DNA from: Melitaea cinxia
Taxonomy: Eukaryota; Arthropoda; Insecta; Lepidoptera; Nymphalidae
Reading direction: 5' to 3'
NCBI RefSeq assembly: GCF_905220565.1
Contig: NC_059408.1
Coordinates: 16,368,508 to 16,432,507 of the forward strand
Length of the DNA: 64,000 nucleotides
The position numbers and the translations under genes are program-made. Every line of letters begins with the position of its first letter. Position 1 is the first letter of the stretch. The notes under the pieces were generated by a model, which saw nothing but the letters and a program-made list of their open reading frames with translations, was not told where the DNA came from and did no database searches. Positions 10,559-21,984 of the stretch are shown piece after piece.

Positions 10559-10893
10559 TGTTGTGTGGCTACGGCATTAAAGTATATAGCCACCCCCTCT
10601 CTTCCCGTGGGTGTCGTAAGAGGCGACTAAGGGATGGCATAGTTCCACTAGCACCTTGGAACTTATAAAGTCGACATATGGCGGGATAATCATCCAACTG
10701 CTGGCTTTGAAATACACAGGCCGAGGACGGGCAGTAGCGTCATCGGTGCGACAAAGCCAGCCTTGCGGTCACAAACCCGCCTGCCAGTGTGGTGACTATA
10801 GGCAAAACACACGAGTTCACGCCATTTTTGGCTCGAACTTGTGGAGGCCTAGGTCCAGTAATGGACTGCGATAGGCTGATGTGATATATGATG
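10559..10893 (+). mobile_element. Retroposon-3, full length with target duplication
   Basis: Starts TTGTGTGGCTACGG and carries GTGTCGTAAGAGGCGACTAA. It ends GGAGGCCTAGGTCCAGTAATGG, then ATAGGCTGATGTGATATATG. It is flanked by the perfect 11-bp duplication AAATAATAACA (10548-10558 and 10894-10904). This is direct evidence of target-primed insertion. Open frames across it are repeat-derived, not genes. Confidence 0.9.
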
Positions 10894-10904
10894 AAATAAT
10901 AACA

Positions 10905-11966
10905 AAAAATGGTAAATTGCTGGGACTTACTTGTACTGATCAAATCATTCCTCTAGCATAATGGTTTCCAACTGTACAAAAACAACATATATTATTTCTA
11001 TTTTAGTTAAATACAAGCTATTATATCAACTTGTTTTGTTCCAACCATAAATATAAAACAAAACAAAATTTAAACAAAATAAAATTAAACCAAAATATTA
11101 AAGTAAAAACAAAGAAATAAATAATTAATAAAGATAAATCTAATCAATTGTTCAGCCACATGAGGGTCGTGTGTTTCAATAGGTTCAGTCGTTCCGATAC
11201 ACTTTGTTACGTAGACCAACGATGCGTGTCTTGATTTGCTGTACTATCCTTTTTACAAACAAACACGTATGAAATTACGTAGGATAGCGTTGAAGTTGGT
11301 GTCAATTTGTTTTTGGCATATTATCTTAATGTTTGTTTTAGTAACCTGCTACTGTCCCACAGCTGGCCTTGATTTTTCACGTGACTGGAATTGTTTTTTT
11401 ACGTGAAACTTGATCTATTATACTTACAGAACTATTTAAGCCAAAATATCAATTCACATGAATCCACGTTGTAAACTTATAAAGCTGGAGAGTAAACTAT
11501 AAACACGTGTAAATTCCTGTAACACTAACATTTTTCTCGACTCTATATCCTTGTACACTATCGAAGCGAAAACTTCCCCTGTAGTTGTGTAAGAAGCCAT
11601 AAATTAGCAACTTACTAACTTTATAGCGGAAACTTGATCGGGGCCATATTATAAATATTGTGAAAGATTCATAAAGCGCATCCCATCGGTGACTCGTTAA
11701 GAACCGCTAAGTTAATTAAGCAAAGTTTACGATGTTCCAAGTTACTTTCAACATTTTTTTAAATAACTCTTTTGAAGTTAATTCTGGAGAAATTTTGAAT
11801 TAACTTATGGGTATCATTTTTTTTAATTTCGTAAACAAGTTAAGCTTTTAGTGATATTGTTGGGTTATATATGTGATTGGTTGAGTCTGTGACATCCCGT
11901 TGTTTGGGATAGGGTTTCTATTATACACACTGTTCCACTGCGAATTGGTGGATGTATTTATTCAGA
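10905..11966. other. AT-rich DNA without recognised gene
   Basis: Contains an A-rich imperfect repeat (AAACAAAA/AAATAAA) at 11035-11130. No coding frame or shared repeat was found. Confidence 0.5.
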
Positions 11967-11978
11967 TAAATATTTTAT

Positions 11979-12310
11979 CATCATCATCATTACAGTCTAT
12001 AGAGTCCACTGCTGGAAATAGGCCTCCACAAGTTTACGCCAAACATAACGTGAACTCATGTGTTTTGCCCATAGTCACCACGCTGGGCAGGCGGGTTGGT
12101 GACCGCAGTACTGGCTTTGTCGCACCGAAGACGCTGCTGCCCGTTTTCGGCCTGTGTATTTCAAAGCCAGCAGTTTGATGGTTATCCCGCCACCGGTCGG
12201 CTTTTTAAATTCCAAGGTGGTAGTGAAACTGTGATGTCCCTTAGTCGCCTCTTACGACACCCATGGGAACAGAGGGGGTGGCTAAATTCTTTAGTACCGT
12301 AGCCACACAG
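11979..12310 (-). mobile_element. Retroposon-3, full length with 12-bp target duplication
   Basis: The (TCA)n-type tail lies at the left end and CCGTAGCCACACAG at the right end, so it is on the minus strand. The perfect duplication TAAATATTTTAT is at 11967-11978 and 12311-12322. Confidence 0.93.
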
Positions 12311-12505
12311 TAAATATTTTATAATCAATGTTATTTCGTTAATTTTATAACAAGTATGTTAAAATGTATTATATAGAAAGTATTAATTTCAATCAAACCA
12401 GAATTCTGTGTAGAGGAAGATATTCGTTCAAGTCATATACTATTTTGCAGTATATTAAAGTTTTTATATTTATCTATCATATTTCTAAAATATAAGAATA
12501 CAGAA

Positions 12506-12736
12506 TTAGCAAGTTGGAGTTGCAGTGGGCTGGTCATCTGCGTCGCAGGACCGATTATCGTTAGAGCAGACGTGTCTTGGAGTGGAGACCGCGTGTTGGC
12601 AAACGTAGTGTAGGACGTCCTCCAGCCAGCGGAATCGACGATCTATGTAAAAGGATTGGGGAAAACAGGAATGTCTGACGCTCACTTGAGGAGGCCAATG
12701 TCCAGCAGTGGACTGCAATAGGTTGAACTGACTGAC
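12506..12736 (+). pseudogene. C-terminal fragment of an RTE-like LINE ORF2
   Basis: One frame reads W-A-G-H-L-R-R-R-T-D-Y, then L-E-W-R-P-R-V-G-K-R-S-V-G-R-P-P, then I-D-D-L, E-N-R-N-V and E-E-A-N-V-Q-Q-W-T-A-I-G. Two internal stops interrupt it. The GRPP...DDL...(D/N)R..W..LEEA..QQW order matches the C-terminus of RTE-like LINE polymerases as I know them. The nucleotide end (GTCCAGCAGTGGACTGCAAT, then AGGTTGAACTGACTGACTGA) is almost the same as the 3' end of retroposon-3. The rest of the ORF is absent, so the copy is 5'-truncated. Confidence 0.7.
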
Positions 12737-13029
12737 TGAAACAGAAAATTACAATTAACAGATCTTATAAACATGTTAATTATTCTCTTACGTTGATAAT
12801 TTAATTATTTACTTAATACACTAAGTTATAAAGATAATTTTCGCTTAGCAAATATAAAAGTTAGTCAACATGTGTGTGAGTCTAATAACTGCTAGGTATG
12901 GGAATATCTGTACTGCAAGTCGTCAGGCTAGCTCCACCCAACCAAAGTACATTCCATATCCATTCGTAACTAATTATAATTCTATTTATACAAAATATTA
13001 TACATATTTACAATTCACAATTTAAGAAC
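12737..13029. other. AT-rich DNA, nothing recognised
   Basis: No repeat or coding signal was seen. Confidence 0.5.
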
Positions 13030-13380
13030 TAAATATTTACAGATAGTTTTGGTATAAATCATTTCCGCGTGGAATTGTGCCAAGAATGCTGGCAGCATTT
13101 CCCCGTTGAATCGCTATTCGTAACTAATATAATGTAAACAAAGGCAAACACGTGAAATTTGTAATTCGCAGACGATAAATATTAAGTTAGCACATGGCAG
13201 GCGTCAAAGGGTGAACAGACAGTAAATTGATGTAGTTTCGAACAACGCACCCTAATGAAATTAATGAGGTCTGCGTCGCCGCTGGCACGATACCGCCTCA
13301 ACCTCCACTCAATCTCTCTCACTCTGACAAACTCTGGAACTCCGCTCGAAACGTTTTTAATGCGCTTTCATAAATTAAAC
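13030..13380. promoter_or_regulatory. Candidate conserved non-coding segment
   Basis: Complex, non-repetitive sequence in an otherwise repeat-filled area. It includes CCCTAATGAAATTAATGAGG (two TAAT homeodomain-type cores, 13250-13269), CACGTG-like AACACGTGAAA, and a GC-richer tail. There is no open frame. A regulatory role is an inference from composition and motifs only. Confidence 0.25.
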
Positions 13381-13462
13381 TTGATCAACTGACACATAAT
13401 AATGTCATTCTACTAAATTTATATAATTTATGATTCATCTTTATGATATCTGACTATGATTT

Positions 13463-13671
13463 TGACTGAGGTAGGGCTAAATAATACTGTTTTCAAGCAG
13501 TATTGTGTGCCTGTTGGTGAGTAAGGTGACCAGAGCTCCTGGGGATTGGGGATTGGGTCGGCAACGCGCTTTCGATGCTTTTGGTGTTGCAGGCGTCTAT
13601 AAGCTACGGTAATCGCTTACCATCAGGTGAGCCGTACGCTTGTTTGCCGACCTAGTGACAGAAAAAAAAAT
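13463..13671 (+). mobile_element. SINE-2 with internal deletion
   Basis: Starts TGACTGAGGTAGGGC, jumps directly to TAAATAATACTGTTTTC, and then runs to TTTGCCGACCTAGTGACAG plus an A-run. About 70 bp between the 5' end and the middle are missing. Confidence 0.88.
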
Positions 13672-13689
13672 TAAATCATCTCTCCATAT

Positions 13690-13945
13690 ATAAGAAGAAC
13701 TGGAGCTTAATCTACCAGGCTGCTCCACGGCGGGTTGGCGGATATGTTACTAGAGTAAAGATCGCTATCAAGTGTATATGATAACAACTTAACGTGCTCT
13801 CCGAGGCACGAGGCACCCACAAGGACAGACGAGCAAACCGGAAAGAAATATTTGTACAAATATTCATCTCGAGCGGGAATTGAACCTGCAAATCGTCGGT
13901 GTTTTAGGCAATTGCACGCACCACTACACAAGAGTGGTTGTTAAG
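13690..13945 (-). mobile_element. SINE-1, diverged copy
   Basis: On the minus strand it has GCAGGTTCAATTCCCGCTCG (B box and T-arm), AGCACGTTAAG, GATAGCGATC and TGGTAGATTAAGCTCCAG in order. It resembles the 1805 copy more than the 62095 copy, so there may be two subfamilies. Confidence 0.72.
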
Positions 13946-13976
13946 CTCTTAAGTCAATAATTGTGTTTGGTAACAT

Positions 13977-14068
13977 GTACATGATAAAATAGTCAAGTAA
14001 CTACGCGATAACAAAGATTAATCAAATAATTGTACACTTTTCGATGTAGTTGAAGTCGTTTTTTTCCT
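13977..14068. mobile_element. IR-B end fragment
   Basis: Has AAAATAGTCAAGTAACTACGCG, AACAAAGATTAATCAAA and a terminal TTTTCGATGTAGTTGAAGTCG. The internal part is shortened. Confidence 0.55.
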
Positions 14069-14114
14069 ATGCGCTCGCATTTTGATTGATTGAGCATTGT
14101 GATTTGGTTGAGCA

Positions 14115-14136
14115 ATTGTGATTGCTCAATCACAAT
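14115..14136. repeat. Perfect short palindrome
   Basis: ATTGTGATTG and CAATCACAAT are separated by CT, giving a 10-bp stem with a 2-nt loop. It sits among further TTGTGATT/GATTGAGCA repeats. Confidence 0.9.
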
Positions 14137-14235
14137 TTTAATCATTTGTTATTCTTTCTATATATAACTCAAAAAACCAAGATCATAATAATGTTTTCGT
14201 TGATGAGCATTTCTGCGATTTAACTATTTGATGAA

Positions 14236-14362
14236 GATTGGGGGGTAAGTTTGGCATCGCGTATGCGTTGTTTCTGGTTATGGAAGCATCTATAAGCTGC
14301 GTAATTACTTACCATCAGGTGAGCCGTACGCTTGTTTGTCGACCTAGTTGTATAAAAAAAAA
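14236..14362 (+). mobile_element. SINE-2, 5'-truncated
   Basis: Only the 3' half is present, ending ACCATCAGGTGAGCCGTACG and GTCGACCTAGTTGTATAAAAAA. Confidence 0.85.
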
Positions 14363-14462
14363 TCACTAGAACAATTTCATCCTATAGACAGCGTGCCTTG
14401 TTACCGTTTAATAATAAAAAGCCTAAGCACTATTTTTATCCTCAGTTCAAAGCAACAATAAA

Positions 14463-14720
14463 CTAGCCCGTTGGCGCAGTTTGTAGTGACCCTGCTTTCT
14501 GCTCCGGGGGTTGTGGGTTCGATTCCCACCCTGAGTCTGGGTGTAATGTATATATTTATTTATATATTCATATATGTACTATTTATAAGTATGTTTATCA
14601 AAAAAAAAAATGTAGCTATACCAGTCGGCTGTTACCTATAACACAAGCATTAAGTTGCTTACTTTAGGGACAGACGACCGTGTGTGTATTGTGTAGAAAT
14701 AAAAAAAAAAAAAAAAAAAA
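14463..14720 (+). mobile_element. SINE-4, full length with long A-run
   Basis: CTAGCCCGTTGGCGCAGTTT (A-box region) and GTTGTGGGTTCGATTCCCAC (B box) are intact. The body matches the 9803 copy and ends in a run of about 20 A at 14701-14720. Confidence 0.9.
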
Positions 14721-15102
14721 TGTTACTAATTAAAACAAACATTTCAAAAAAAGGTGTTCTATAAGTTAACTTTTAACGATAATAAAAATTAATTTGCAAG
14801 ATGGCAGTTCAAAGATGCTTTTAAATCATTGTCGATTGAAGCTATTTTGATTTAAAAATAATCCATTTTTTTTTCGATAATTAATAAAAATAATAATCTA
14901 CACAAATAGACACTACACCCCAACGATAGCTATTTATTTCATTATTTCGTCTGACTGATATTCTCTCATCTTTACTGATATTACGTCACTTCCGTTATAT
15001 ATTTTTCTTACGGTCTTAATCTCACATTTTTTCAGTTCGGTCGCCCATCCAAATGCCTGCCGTAAGAAAATTCGTTCCAATAAATATTATTCTAACACCA
15101 AA
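14721..15102. other. AT-rich DNA, nothing recognised
   Basis: No coding frame or shared repeat was seen. Confidence 0.5.
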
Positions 15103-15112
15103 ACCCTGATTA

Positions 15113-15447
15113 CATTACACATACATTACAGCCTATGCAGTCCACTGCTGGACATAGGCCTCCACAAGTTTACGCCAAAAATAACGTGAACTCGTGTGTT
15201 TTGCCCATAGTCACCACGCTGGGCAGGCGGGTTGGTGACCGCAGTACTGGCTTTGTCGCACCAAAGACGCTGCTGCCCGTCTTCGGCCTGTGTATTTCAA
15301 AGCCAGCAGTTGGATGGTTATCCCGCCATCGGTCGGCTTCTTAAGTTCCAAGATGGTTGTGGAACCTTGTTATCCCTTAGTCGCCTCTTACGACACCCAC
15401 GGGAAGAGAGGGGGTGGCTAAATTCTTTAGTGCCGTAGCCACACAGC
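15113..15447 (-). mobile_element. Retroposon-3, full length, near-identical to 39312 copy
   Basis: Flanked by the duplication ACCCTGATTA at 15103-15112 and 15448-15457. A 68-codon spurious frame inside it translates identically to the one in the 39312 copy, which lies in the opposite orientation. These two are therefore young sister copies. Confidence 0.93.
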
Positions 15448-15794
15448 ACCCTGATTAATGTATCTAAACAATGACTGTCAATAGCTACTGCTCAGGAGTA
15501 AATGATAGATTTTGCACTTCCGAGTTTTCTACCCCTATCTAATTAAAATTCTGTCAATCAAATATCTACTCTAACACGTTTTCGTTGGTTACATTTTCTA
15601 TTGTCGAATCGGCACAACAACAAATGTCAACACGTCGCCTCTTGTAACCGCAAATAAATATTTTCGTTATAAGGCAAAACGTAGGTTGAGATTCACAAAA
15701 TTACATAGAATTGATTGTTGAGCCCTATTTTGGTGATTTGCAATAATTACGCACGTTATCAAAAAGCTTTATTTGTAAATATGTTACATGACAT

Positions 15795-15888
15795 ATTAAT
15801 CTATACAAATAAATAAAATTGAAGTGTCTGTTTGTAATATTAAAATAACCGCTTTTTTCTAAATGTATATGGATGTATAGACAATACA
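15795..15888 (+). mobile_element. Helitron-like fragment (5' end)
   Basis: The reverse complement matches the far end of the 18193/57208 elements (AATCTATACAAATAAATAAA, AAGTGTCTGTTTGTAATATT). It runs directly into the T-rich end of the neighbouring SINE-2. Confidence 0.6.
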
Positions 15889-16174
15889 TTTTTTTTATAT
15901 CACTAGTTCGGCAAACAAGCGTACGGCTCACCTGATGGTAAGAGATTACCGTAGCTTATAGACGCCTGCAACACCAGAAGCATCGCAAGCGCGTTGCCGA
16001 CCCAATCCCCAATCCCCCCCAGGAGCTCTGGTCACCTTACTCATCAACAGGAACACAATACTGCTTGAAAACAGTATTATTTAGCTGTGATCTTCTGTAA
16101 GGTCGAGGTACTACCCCAGTCGGGCTGCTCCATATTTTGAGCAAGAAATTCCTGCTGTGCCCTACCTCAGTTAA
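15889..16174 (-). mobile_element. SINE-2, full length
   Basis: The T-run plus ATATCACTAGTTCGGCAAAC mark the tail end, and GCCCTACCTCAGTTAA marks the 5' end. It is inserted at or in the 15795 Helitron-like fragment. Confidence 0.93.
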
Positions 16175-16194
16175 TCATATACCAAAACAACATT

Positions 16195-16405
16195 TTTACA
16201 ATTATTGTCTGTCTGGTTGATTCGGCCAATGTCTAAAACGGCTAGACCGATTTTCACGGGACTTTCACTGGCGGATAGCCTATGGAGTAACGAGTAACTT
16301 ATACTACTTTTATTTTAAATAATTATTTATTTTATAGCTCTGAGAACTGAACAAAAATTCTTTTGTTAAATTCCCCGCAGACGAAACCGCGGGAACAGCT
16401 AGTTA
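16195..16405 (+). mobile_element. Helitron-like element
   Basis: Has GGCTAGACCGATTTTCACGG and ends GAAACCGCGGGAACAGCTAGT. The GC-rich segment before CTAGT can form the short hairpin usual for Helitron 3' ends. Confidence 0.6.
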
Positions 16406-16427
16406 TTATATTTAAAAAAAACTAGCT

Positions 16428-16610
16428 GACACGGCTTTAGACCATCCATATATATAACCTAGGACACTATTATCACCACTTCGGGTTATAAAAGAAAGCC
16501 TTCGACCTACTCAAATGTACACAAAAAATTTCACAAAAATCATTCAAACCGTTTCGAAGGAGTTCGATAACAAGCACTGTGGCAGGAGATTGTTATATTA
16601 CATTGGATAA
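16428..16610 (-). mobile_element. Helitron-like fragment
   Basis: Begins ACTAGCTGACACGGCTTTAG (reverse of a CTAGT end) and contains AAACCGTTTCGAAGGAGTTC. It is back to back with the preceding element. Confidence 0.5.
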
Positions 16611-17211
16611 ATTAACGCTCGCCGTTCAAAGGCCCTAGTAGTGTAATCTTTGGTCGAGAGTCTAAAAGTAAAACCAGCTTAAACATATACTAGTTAGTTA
16701 TATTATTCATGCACTAAAGGTAAGGGAAGGTATTCAGTTTTACACACAAATCATAGCACGATTATTCATTATGTGTATTCCTATTTTATATTATTTTTAT
16801 GTTCTATGTCCCACCATACTCCGAGCCTAGCGCGTATCTTCACGTATCGTATCGCATTTGACAGGTGAAGGGATCCATCCCTTCCTATTAAAGTTACAAC
16901 TGTTAAAAATATACCAATACAACCTTTATATCACGGTATTAAAGGTCAATATTGTTTGCAGCTCTGTTAACATTGTGTGTTTGAAATCAACCGTGTATGC
17001 ACAGATTATTAATGTTCAAAGAGTCTACGAATGAACTTTGGTTATAGATACGACGACCTTTCTGGTGTAGTGGTGTTAAAATTCCATCAAAATCATCTTT
17101 CGCGGATTCCTATTTTTTATTTTACGGATTTACTATGTTTATAGTAATATTCATTCTTTCTGAATTTCGTGTTTGTGTATTTCTAATCCAACATGATACC
17201 ATTTAAATTTT
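16611..17211. other. Unassigned DNA
   Basis: No gene seen. The repeats immediately to the right (17212-17285) are remnants of SINE-2 (GACCGCTTATAAGCTATGG-like on the minus strand). Confidence 0.45.
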
Positions 17212-17537
17212 TTTTATACAATTAGGTCATCACATAAGCATGCTCATAATCGTATGCGTTTACCATAGCTTATAGACGACCGCTTGACTTGGGGAGGCCT
17301 ATGCCAAAGAGCAAGACGATCACAAAACCGGTGTCTAATACAAATAAAAAAAAAAATAATTACGTTGCTTTCATAAACAACCATGTTTAGTATTAATTAG
17401 TAGTACATGGGTAGTTATAAGATGAAATGTTACATATAAAATGATTAATAAAGGCTTTTATTATTATTATTATAGACGACAGCAACACCAGAAGCATTGC
17501 AAGAGCTTTACTTACCCTCCTCTGACATTCTCAATCA

Positions 17538-17741
17538 CCATCATCATCATCACAGCAGCCTTTCGCAGTCCACTACTGAGCATAGGTCTCCACAAGTTCA
17601 CGCCATTTTCGTGTGTTTTGCTCATAGTCACCACGCTGGGCAGGCGGGTTGGTGACCGCAGTACTGGCTTTGTCGCATCGAAGACGCTGCTGCCCGTCTT
17701 CGGCCTGTGTATTTCAAAGCCAGCAGTTGGATGGTTATCAT
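17538..17741 (-). mobile_element. Retroposon-3, 5'-truncated
   Basis: Begins with a (CAT)n tail at the left and stops at GCAGTTGGATGGTTATC, so the TGTGTGGCTACGG end is missing. It is abutted on the right by a SINE-2 remnant. Confidence 0.85.
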
Positions 17742-17769
17742 ATTCTCAATAGTATTATAATATTTAACA

Positions 17770-17856
17770 GTAGTATTATTTAGTTGTGATCCTCTGTAAG
17801 GTTTCTCCACTTCCCCAGGCAGTCTGTTCGAGATTTTGAACTGCCTCAGTTCCTTA
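17770..17856 (-). mobile_element. SINE-2, 5' fragment
   Basis: Has GTAGTATTATTTAGTTGTGATC, CCCAGGCAGTCTG and CTGCCTCAGTT. It is diverged. Confidence 0.65.
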
Positions 17857-18192
17857 TGTGACCTTTCTCAACGAGTAGAAAAAAAGCACGTTTCTTGGTT
17901 CGTTACAATAAGCACCTGATTACAATCGTTTCTCTCGAACCACAAACCTTATTTTATTTAGAGTTCTATTGACTAAAACTCGTTTAACTGAATCGCTCAA
18001 AATATTATAACAAATTCTAGGACATTATTTTAGATATCCAATATTGAATGAGAAGTCGCTATGTAATGGGACATTTAATGACTTTTTGTTTAAGCATCAT
18101 TCATTTTAGACAAATATACATACGCCTATAAACAAAATACGAAACAAAAGATAAAAGATTATAGTTTTATTCGCTTTTATTTCATTACTACG

Positions 18193-18515
18193 AGTAGCTA
18201 TGCCCGCGACTTCGTCCGCGTGGAATTTAATAAAAAAGTTACAGTTCAGCTCGCAGAGTTATAAAATAAAATAAAAATCGAAAATAAAAGTAGCCTAAAT
18301 TACTCCTTATTACATCAACTATCTGTCAGTGAAAGTCCCATCAAAATCGGTCTAGTCGTTTCAGGGATTAGTCGGAACAAACAGACAGATAGACAGACAA
18401 AAATTGTAATAAATGTTATTTTAGTATATATATCGTGTTTACATCCATATACATTTAGTGAAAAGTTATTTTAATATTACAAACAGACACTCCAACTTTA
18501 TTTATCTGTAAAGAA
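18193..18515 (-). mobile_element. Helitron-like element
   Basis: Begins GTAGCTATGCCCGCGACTTCG and has GTCCCATCAAAATCGGTCTAG, a CAGACAGATAGACAGAC run and ACAAACAGACACTCCAAC. It is a better-preserved copy of the 4383 and 57208 family. Confidence 0.65.
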
Positions 18516-19343
18516 TATGAGTGTTGACTGAACGATACAATGTTTATGTATGTTGAACAAATAATTTTCATACCCAAACTAATTAATAACATTTTCTTCA
18601 TTAATTAGTTAAGTTATGTTATTACGATAATATCAAGGGCACAAGTAATCAAAGAAACATCATACGGATCTAAAGTATTCGCATCGATACCGCCAAAGAT
18701 GTTTTAATTTCAAAAAGTTTACACTGTTAAATGTATTGATAGATTCCTTCGGTTATTTTCCATCAAAGGGATTCCAATATACCGGAGTTTCGTTGAAAAG
18801 TTTCAACATTCTAAACTTCCCTTTCAGCAACGATTTAATTTGGCTAAGTGAAGACTGAACCGGGCTTATAAATTACGTAAAGATATCGTTTAGCGAAATT
18901 AAGTTTTTTTCTTCATTATATATATATAAAACTTCAGAAGCCTTATTTTCGGGGCTCTCGACTGATTGCCAATTATTTTTGCAAGATTACGGGTATGTAT
19001 TGATCGAGGTTGGTAAGGTTTAGGAATTTTCGCGTATCTATTTCCTTTGTGAGTTTTGTTTTCAATTGATTTAATAATTAAGGTAATCGAGTGTAAAATT
19101 AAGTCTTGAGCAAATATGATATTAATATTTATGTCTAAAAACACTATTGGATGAAGAATTCAAATCTATCAATCTGTTGATGTTCCAGAGCCGGATATAA
19201 CATCTTTTTGCTAAGTGGTTGAAGTACTGAAGCCTACTAGGGCTGGCGCATAATTTTCCTATCACAAGTTAAGATTGTACTTATGAAAAACCTCAACATT
19301 TAAATGGTTACTATCAAAACTACCCTCCCAAATAGAATTCAAC
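18516..19343. other. AT-rich DNA, nothing recognised
   Basis: No coding or shared repeat signal was seen. Confidence 0.5.
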
Positions 19344-19356
19344 ATGAATATACGGA

Positions 19357-19461
19357 TCCGCCAACCCGCATTGGAGCAGCGTGGTGGATTAAGCCCTGAT
19401 CCTTCTCCTACATGGGGAAAGAGGCCTATGCCCAGTAGTGGGATATTACAGGCTGAAGCGT
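19357..19461 (+). mobile_element. SINE-1, strongly 5'-truncated, with 13-bp target duplication
   Basis: Only the last 105 bp of SINE-1 are present (CCGCCAACCCGCATTGG to GGCTGAAGCGT). The perfect direct repeat ATGAATATACGGA flanks it at 19344-19356 and 19462-19474. 5' truncation plus duplication is the signature of LINE-driven insertion. Confidence 0.95.
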
Positions 19462-19647
19462 ATGAATATACGGACATGGGACAGTCTCGATCACACGTAA
19501 TTTTATATACATAAAGACACGAAAAAATTAATTTTCGGAATTTTGAGCTCATCCAAAAACTGTAAATATACCAAACGTGATGCGGAATATAAAATAAGTA
19601 ACTCTGTGAACTTCACTAGTTTTTTCTTCAGTAAAAAAATCTGTGTG

Positions 19648-19790
19648 TACTTATGTACGCACGTGAGAAGTTATACTTCATTGGTTAGCTAACTTCACGT
19701 TGCTAACTTCTTCTTCGTTGACTCGTTCGTGACGGCGTGCGCTCGCATCGAAAAAATTTGCTCTCATAACCTTTCCCTACCGCGCCAAAA
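19648..19790 (+). mobile_element. IR-A-like diverged element
   Basis: ACTTATGTACGCACGTGAGAAG and GTTATACTTCATTGG resemble the IR-A ends (GTACGCACGCGAG in the 3586 copy). The interior with TCTTCGTTGACTCGTTCGTG differs, so this is a related family at best. Confidence 0.35.
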
Positions 19791-20650
19791 AAAAGAATAA
19801 CATCAAAAAAAAAAAGATGAATTGACCATGTAAACATACGAAGCATCGACAAATCTCTCAACTCTAAGTATCGTAATCGATGATTTCTGTATTCCGACTT
19901 AACCAACATATCACAGAATGTACGCTTGGTATTATGAACCCTACGCCCCTGGAATAAGATATTCTTTTATACACATATAAAGTTGTGTACATGATCGTTG
20001 TCTAGACGTTTTGGCGTCCTTAAGAATACAAAATAAATGACTAACGGAAATGTGAACGACATGGAGATCCATTGAATTTTGTTAGTAAGTCGTCTGCGAA
20101 GTGATACAGGGAATATTGAATTTAAAGGAACATATTTATTAATGATATCCCTTTGGAATAGTAGGAGCTATGTTTAAATATTTCTAGCTTTTGCTGATAT
20201 TAAACTTAATTGCATGCATCGAAGGTAAGGAATTATAAATAAGCGTTAACAGATTAAAAACGTAACTGTATAATGAGCTAAGTTAAATATTGGGTAGTGC
20301 ATTGTTCTCGACTTCAATGACAAAAGAAACGACATTTATATGAGTACCTTTCGTGTTCACGCAGGATGTAATTAAGATCAAGATTGGACTTATATATTTA
20401 TTACGTACAGGCTCTGCTATAGTTGCAAGCGAGCGTACTTCTTCTTTATACTGGACTAATACTATTAGGTTAATATATTTGTCACTTCAGAGCCGGGCAT
20501 CTTCTTGAAGATTTCCTCTCCGTAAACAAAAAAAAAATACAAAAAAATTCAGTTCTTTTTTTAACTTGACTGGACTCTAGTTATAACTATTTATTTTTTT
20601 GATAAATATATAGAAAAACAATTCATATACAAATACATATAAATAAATCA
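19791..20650. other. AT-rich DNA, nothing recognised
   Basis: No gene or shared repeat was seen. Confidence 0.5.
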
Positions 20651-20758
20651 CGCCGCCTGCCCAGCGTGGTGACTATGGGCAACACACATAAGTTCACGCC
20701 ATTGTTGGTGCGAACTTGTGGAGGCCCATGTCCAGCTGTGGACTGCGAAAGGCTGAAG

Positions 20759-20795
<37 letters not shown>

Positions 20796-20797
20796 AA
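20651..20797 (+). mobile_element. Retroposon-3, 5'-truncated with long (TGA)n tail
   Basis: Begins within CGCCGCCTGCCCAGCGTGG and ends AGGCTGAAG followed by about twelve TGA units (20759-20794). The histidine-rich open frame on the minus strand is simply the antisense of this tail. Confidence 0.92.
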
Positions 20798-21536
20798 GTT
20801 ATCAATAAAGAACATTTAGGAAAGGACTGGGAGATCCTTAGATTTTTAATCAAAAGAACTACGTACAAGATATACAATACCATTCATTTAATGTTCTGCT
20901 TAGAAATTCTTTCATCAGACACATCCAATAAATTCTGTAATATAATATTGAACGAAAAGCAAATCCTTTATGAATTTTGGTCTTACGCCAGCAGACGGAG
21001 ATGTGGTAGGTTAATAAATGACCTTCGTGTCCTTGGAGTGAAGCGGTAATTTAGTACGAGGTCGGCCGAAAACTGGCGACATTTTACGATGTTCCTTCAA
21101 ATTATTCTTATTGAAGATTTAATTAAACATTTTAAGTAAGCCCAGCGATAACTTTTACTTGGGAGTCATAATATACTTAATTCAGAATATTTTCAACGAA
21201 GACTTTCAGTTATCAGTCAGCTTATCGTAGTCACTGACAAACTTAGTTATAAAACATTTCTAAATATTCTCCTATTCAAAATCTGCTTTGTAGCATCATC
21301 ATACTAGTAAAATCAACCACACTATACCACTGTCATTACCATTCAAATTTAATCATAAATACATACCAAGAAAAATGAAAGTGACTCTAATCGATTTTAG
21401 TAAATGGGAATGACTGACTAACTTATGTAAATAGTCTCTCGTTATAGAACACACCAAAATTACTTGCTAGAAAATTACTTCTATGGAATTCCACTACGCC
21501 ATTCGTTTTCTGGATAAAACAATAAAAGAATTTATT
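20798..21536. other. Unassigned DNA
   Basis: A less AT-rich part at 20990-21085 (GCAGACGGAGATGTGG) has no frame and no second copy. Confidence 0.4.
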
Positions 21537-21785
21537 TTTGAAGTAAAACTTCTTTATTCACGCTTGACTTCCGGAGTAAGCTGGTGAATGCGTGACGAGA
21601 GCGTTACGAAAAGTGTGATCGGGTGAGGCGAACGGAGAAAGAGAGCCGTGTGAGCACGCATTTTCTTTTTTTCATAGCCAGTTACGTTTCGTATATCTAA
21701 ATAAATAAATATCTAAGGCACAGTATATATTGAGCTATTGAGCAGAAGTTTAACTTCAGTCGTTTGGTCTAAAGCACGCTCGTTG
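21537..21785 (+). mobile_element. IR-A element, full length
   Basis: The left end TTTTTGAAGTAAAACTTC and the right end GCAGAAGTTTAACTTCAGTC carry the palindromic GAAGTAAAACTTC motif. In between are GTGAATGCGTGACGAGAGCG and TTACGAAAAGTGTGATCGGG. It is non-coding, about 250 bp. Confidence 0.7.
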
Positions 21786-21984
21786 TTTTTTTATATTCCT
21801 GTAGGTAGGTGTATGTAGTAACTGATAGAACCAAATAATACCAATTATATAAAACAATCTGCCGGTATTTAATTTTTAACCCGTTGTACATGGTGTTGAA
21901 AAATTACAAAAATAACAATAAGGTAGTAACACCTGAAACACCGAAGCAACCCCTGCAATTTTTGGAGTACATTCTTTTTATTAT

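Noticed and set aside
15232..15438. 68-codon frame, repeated at 39331-39537 with the same translation
   Set aside because: It lies entirely inside retroposon-3 and reflects sequence identity between two young copies, not a conserved protein.
20759..20794. Regularly repeated units that could suggest a CRISPR array or satellite
   Set aside because: It is a simple (TGA)n retroposon tail. The dispersed repeats have no spacer structure and the DNA is eukaryotic.
20623..20883. Minus-strand frame with a run of histidines
   Set aside because: The histidine run is the antisense of the (TGA)n tail of retroposon-3.
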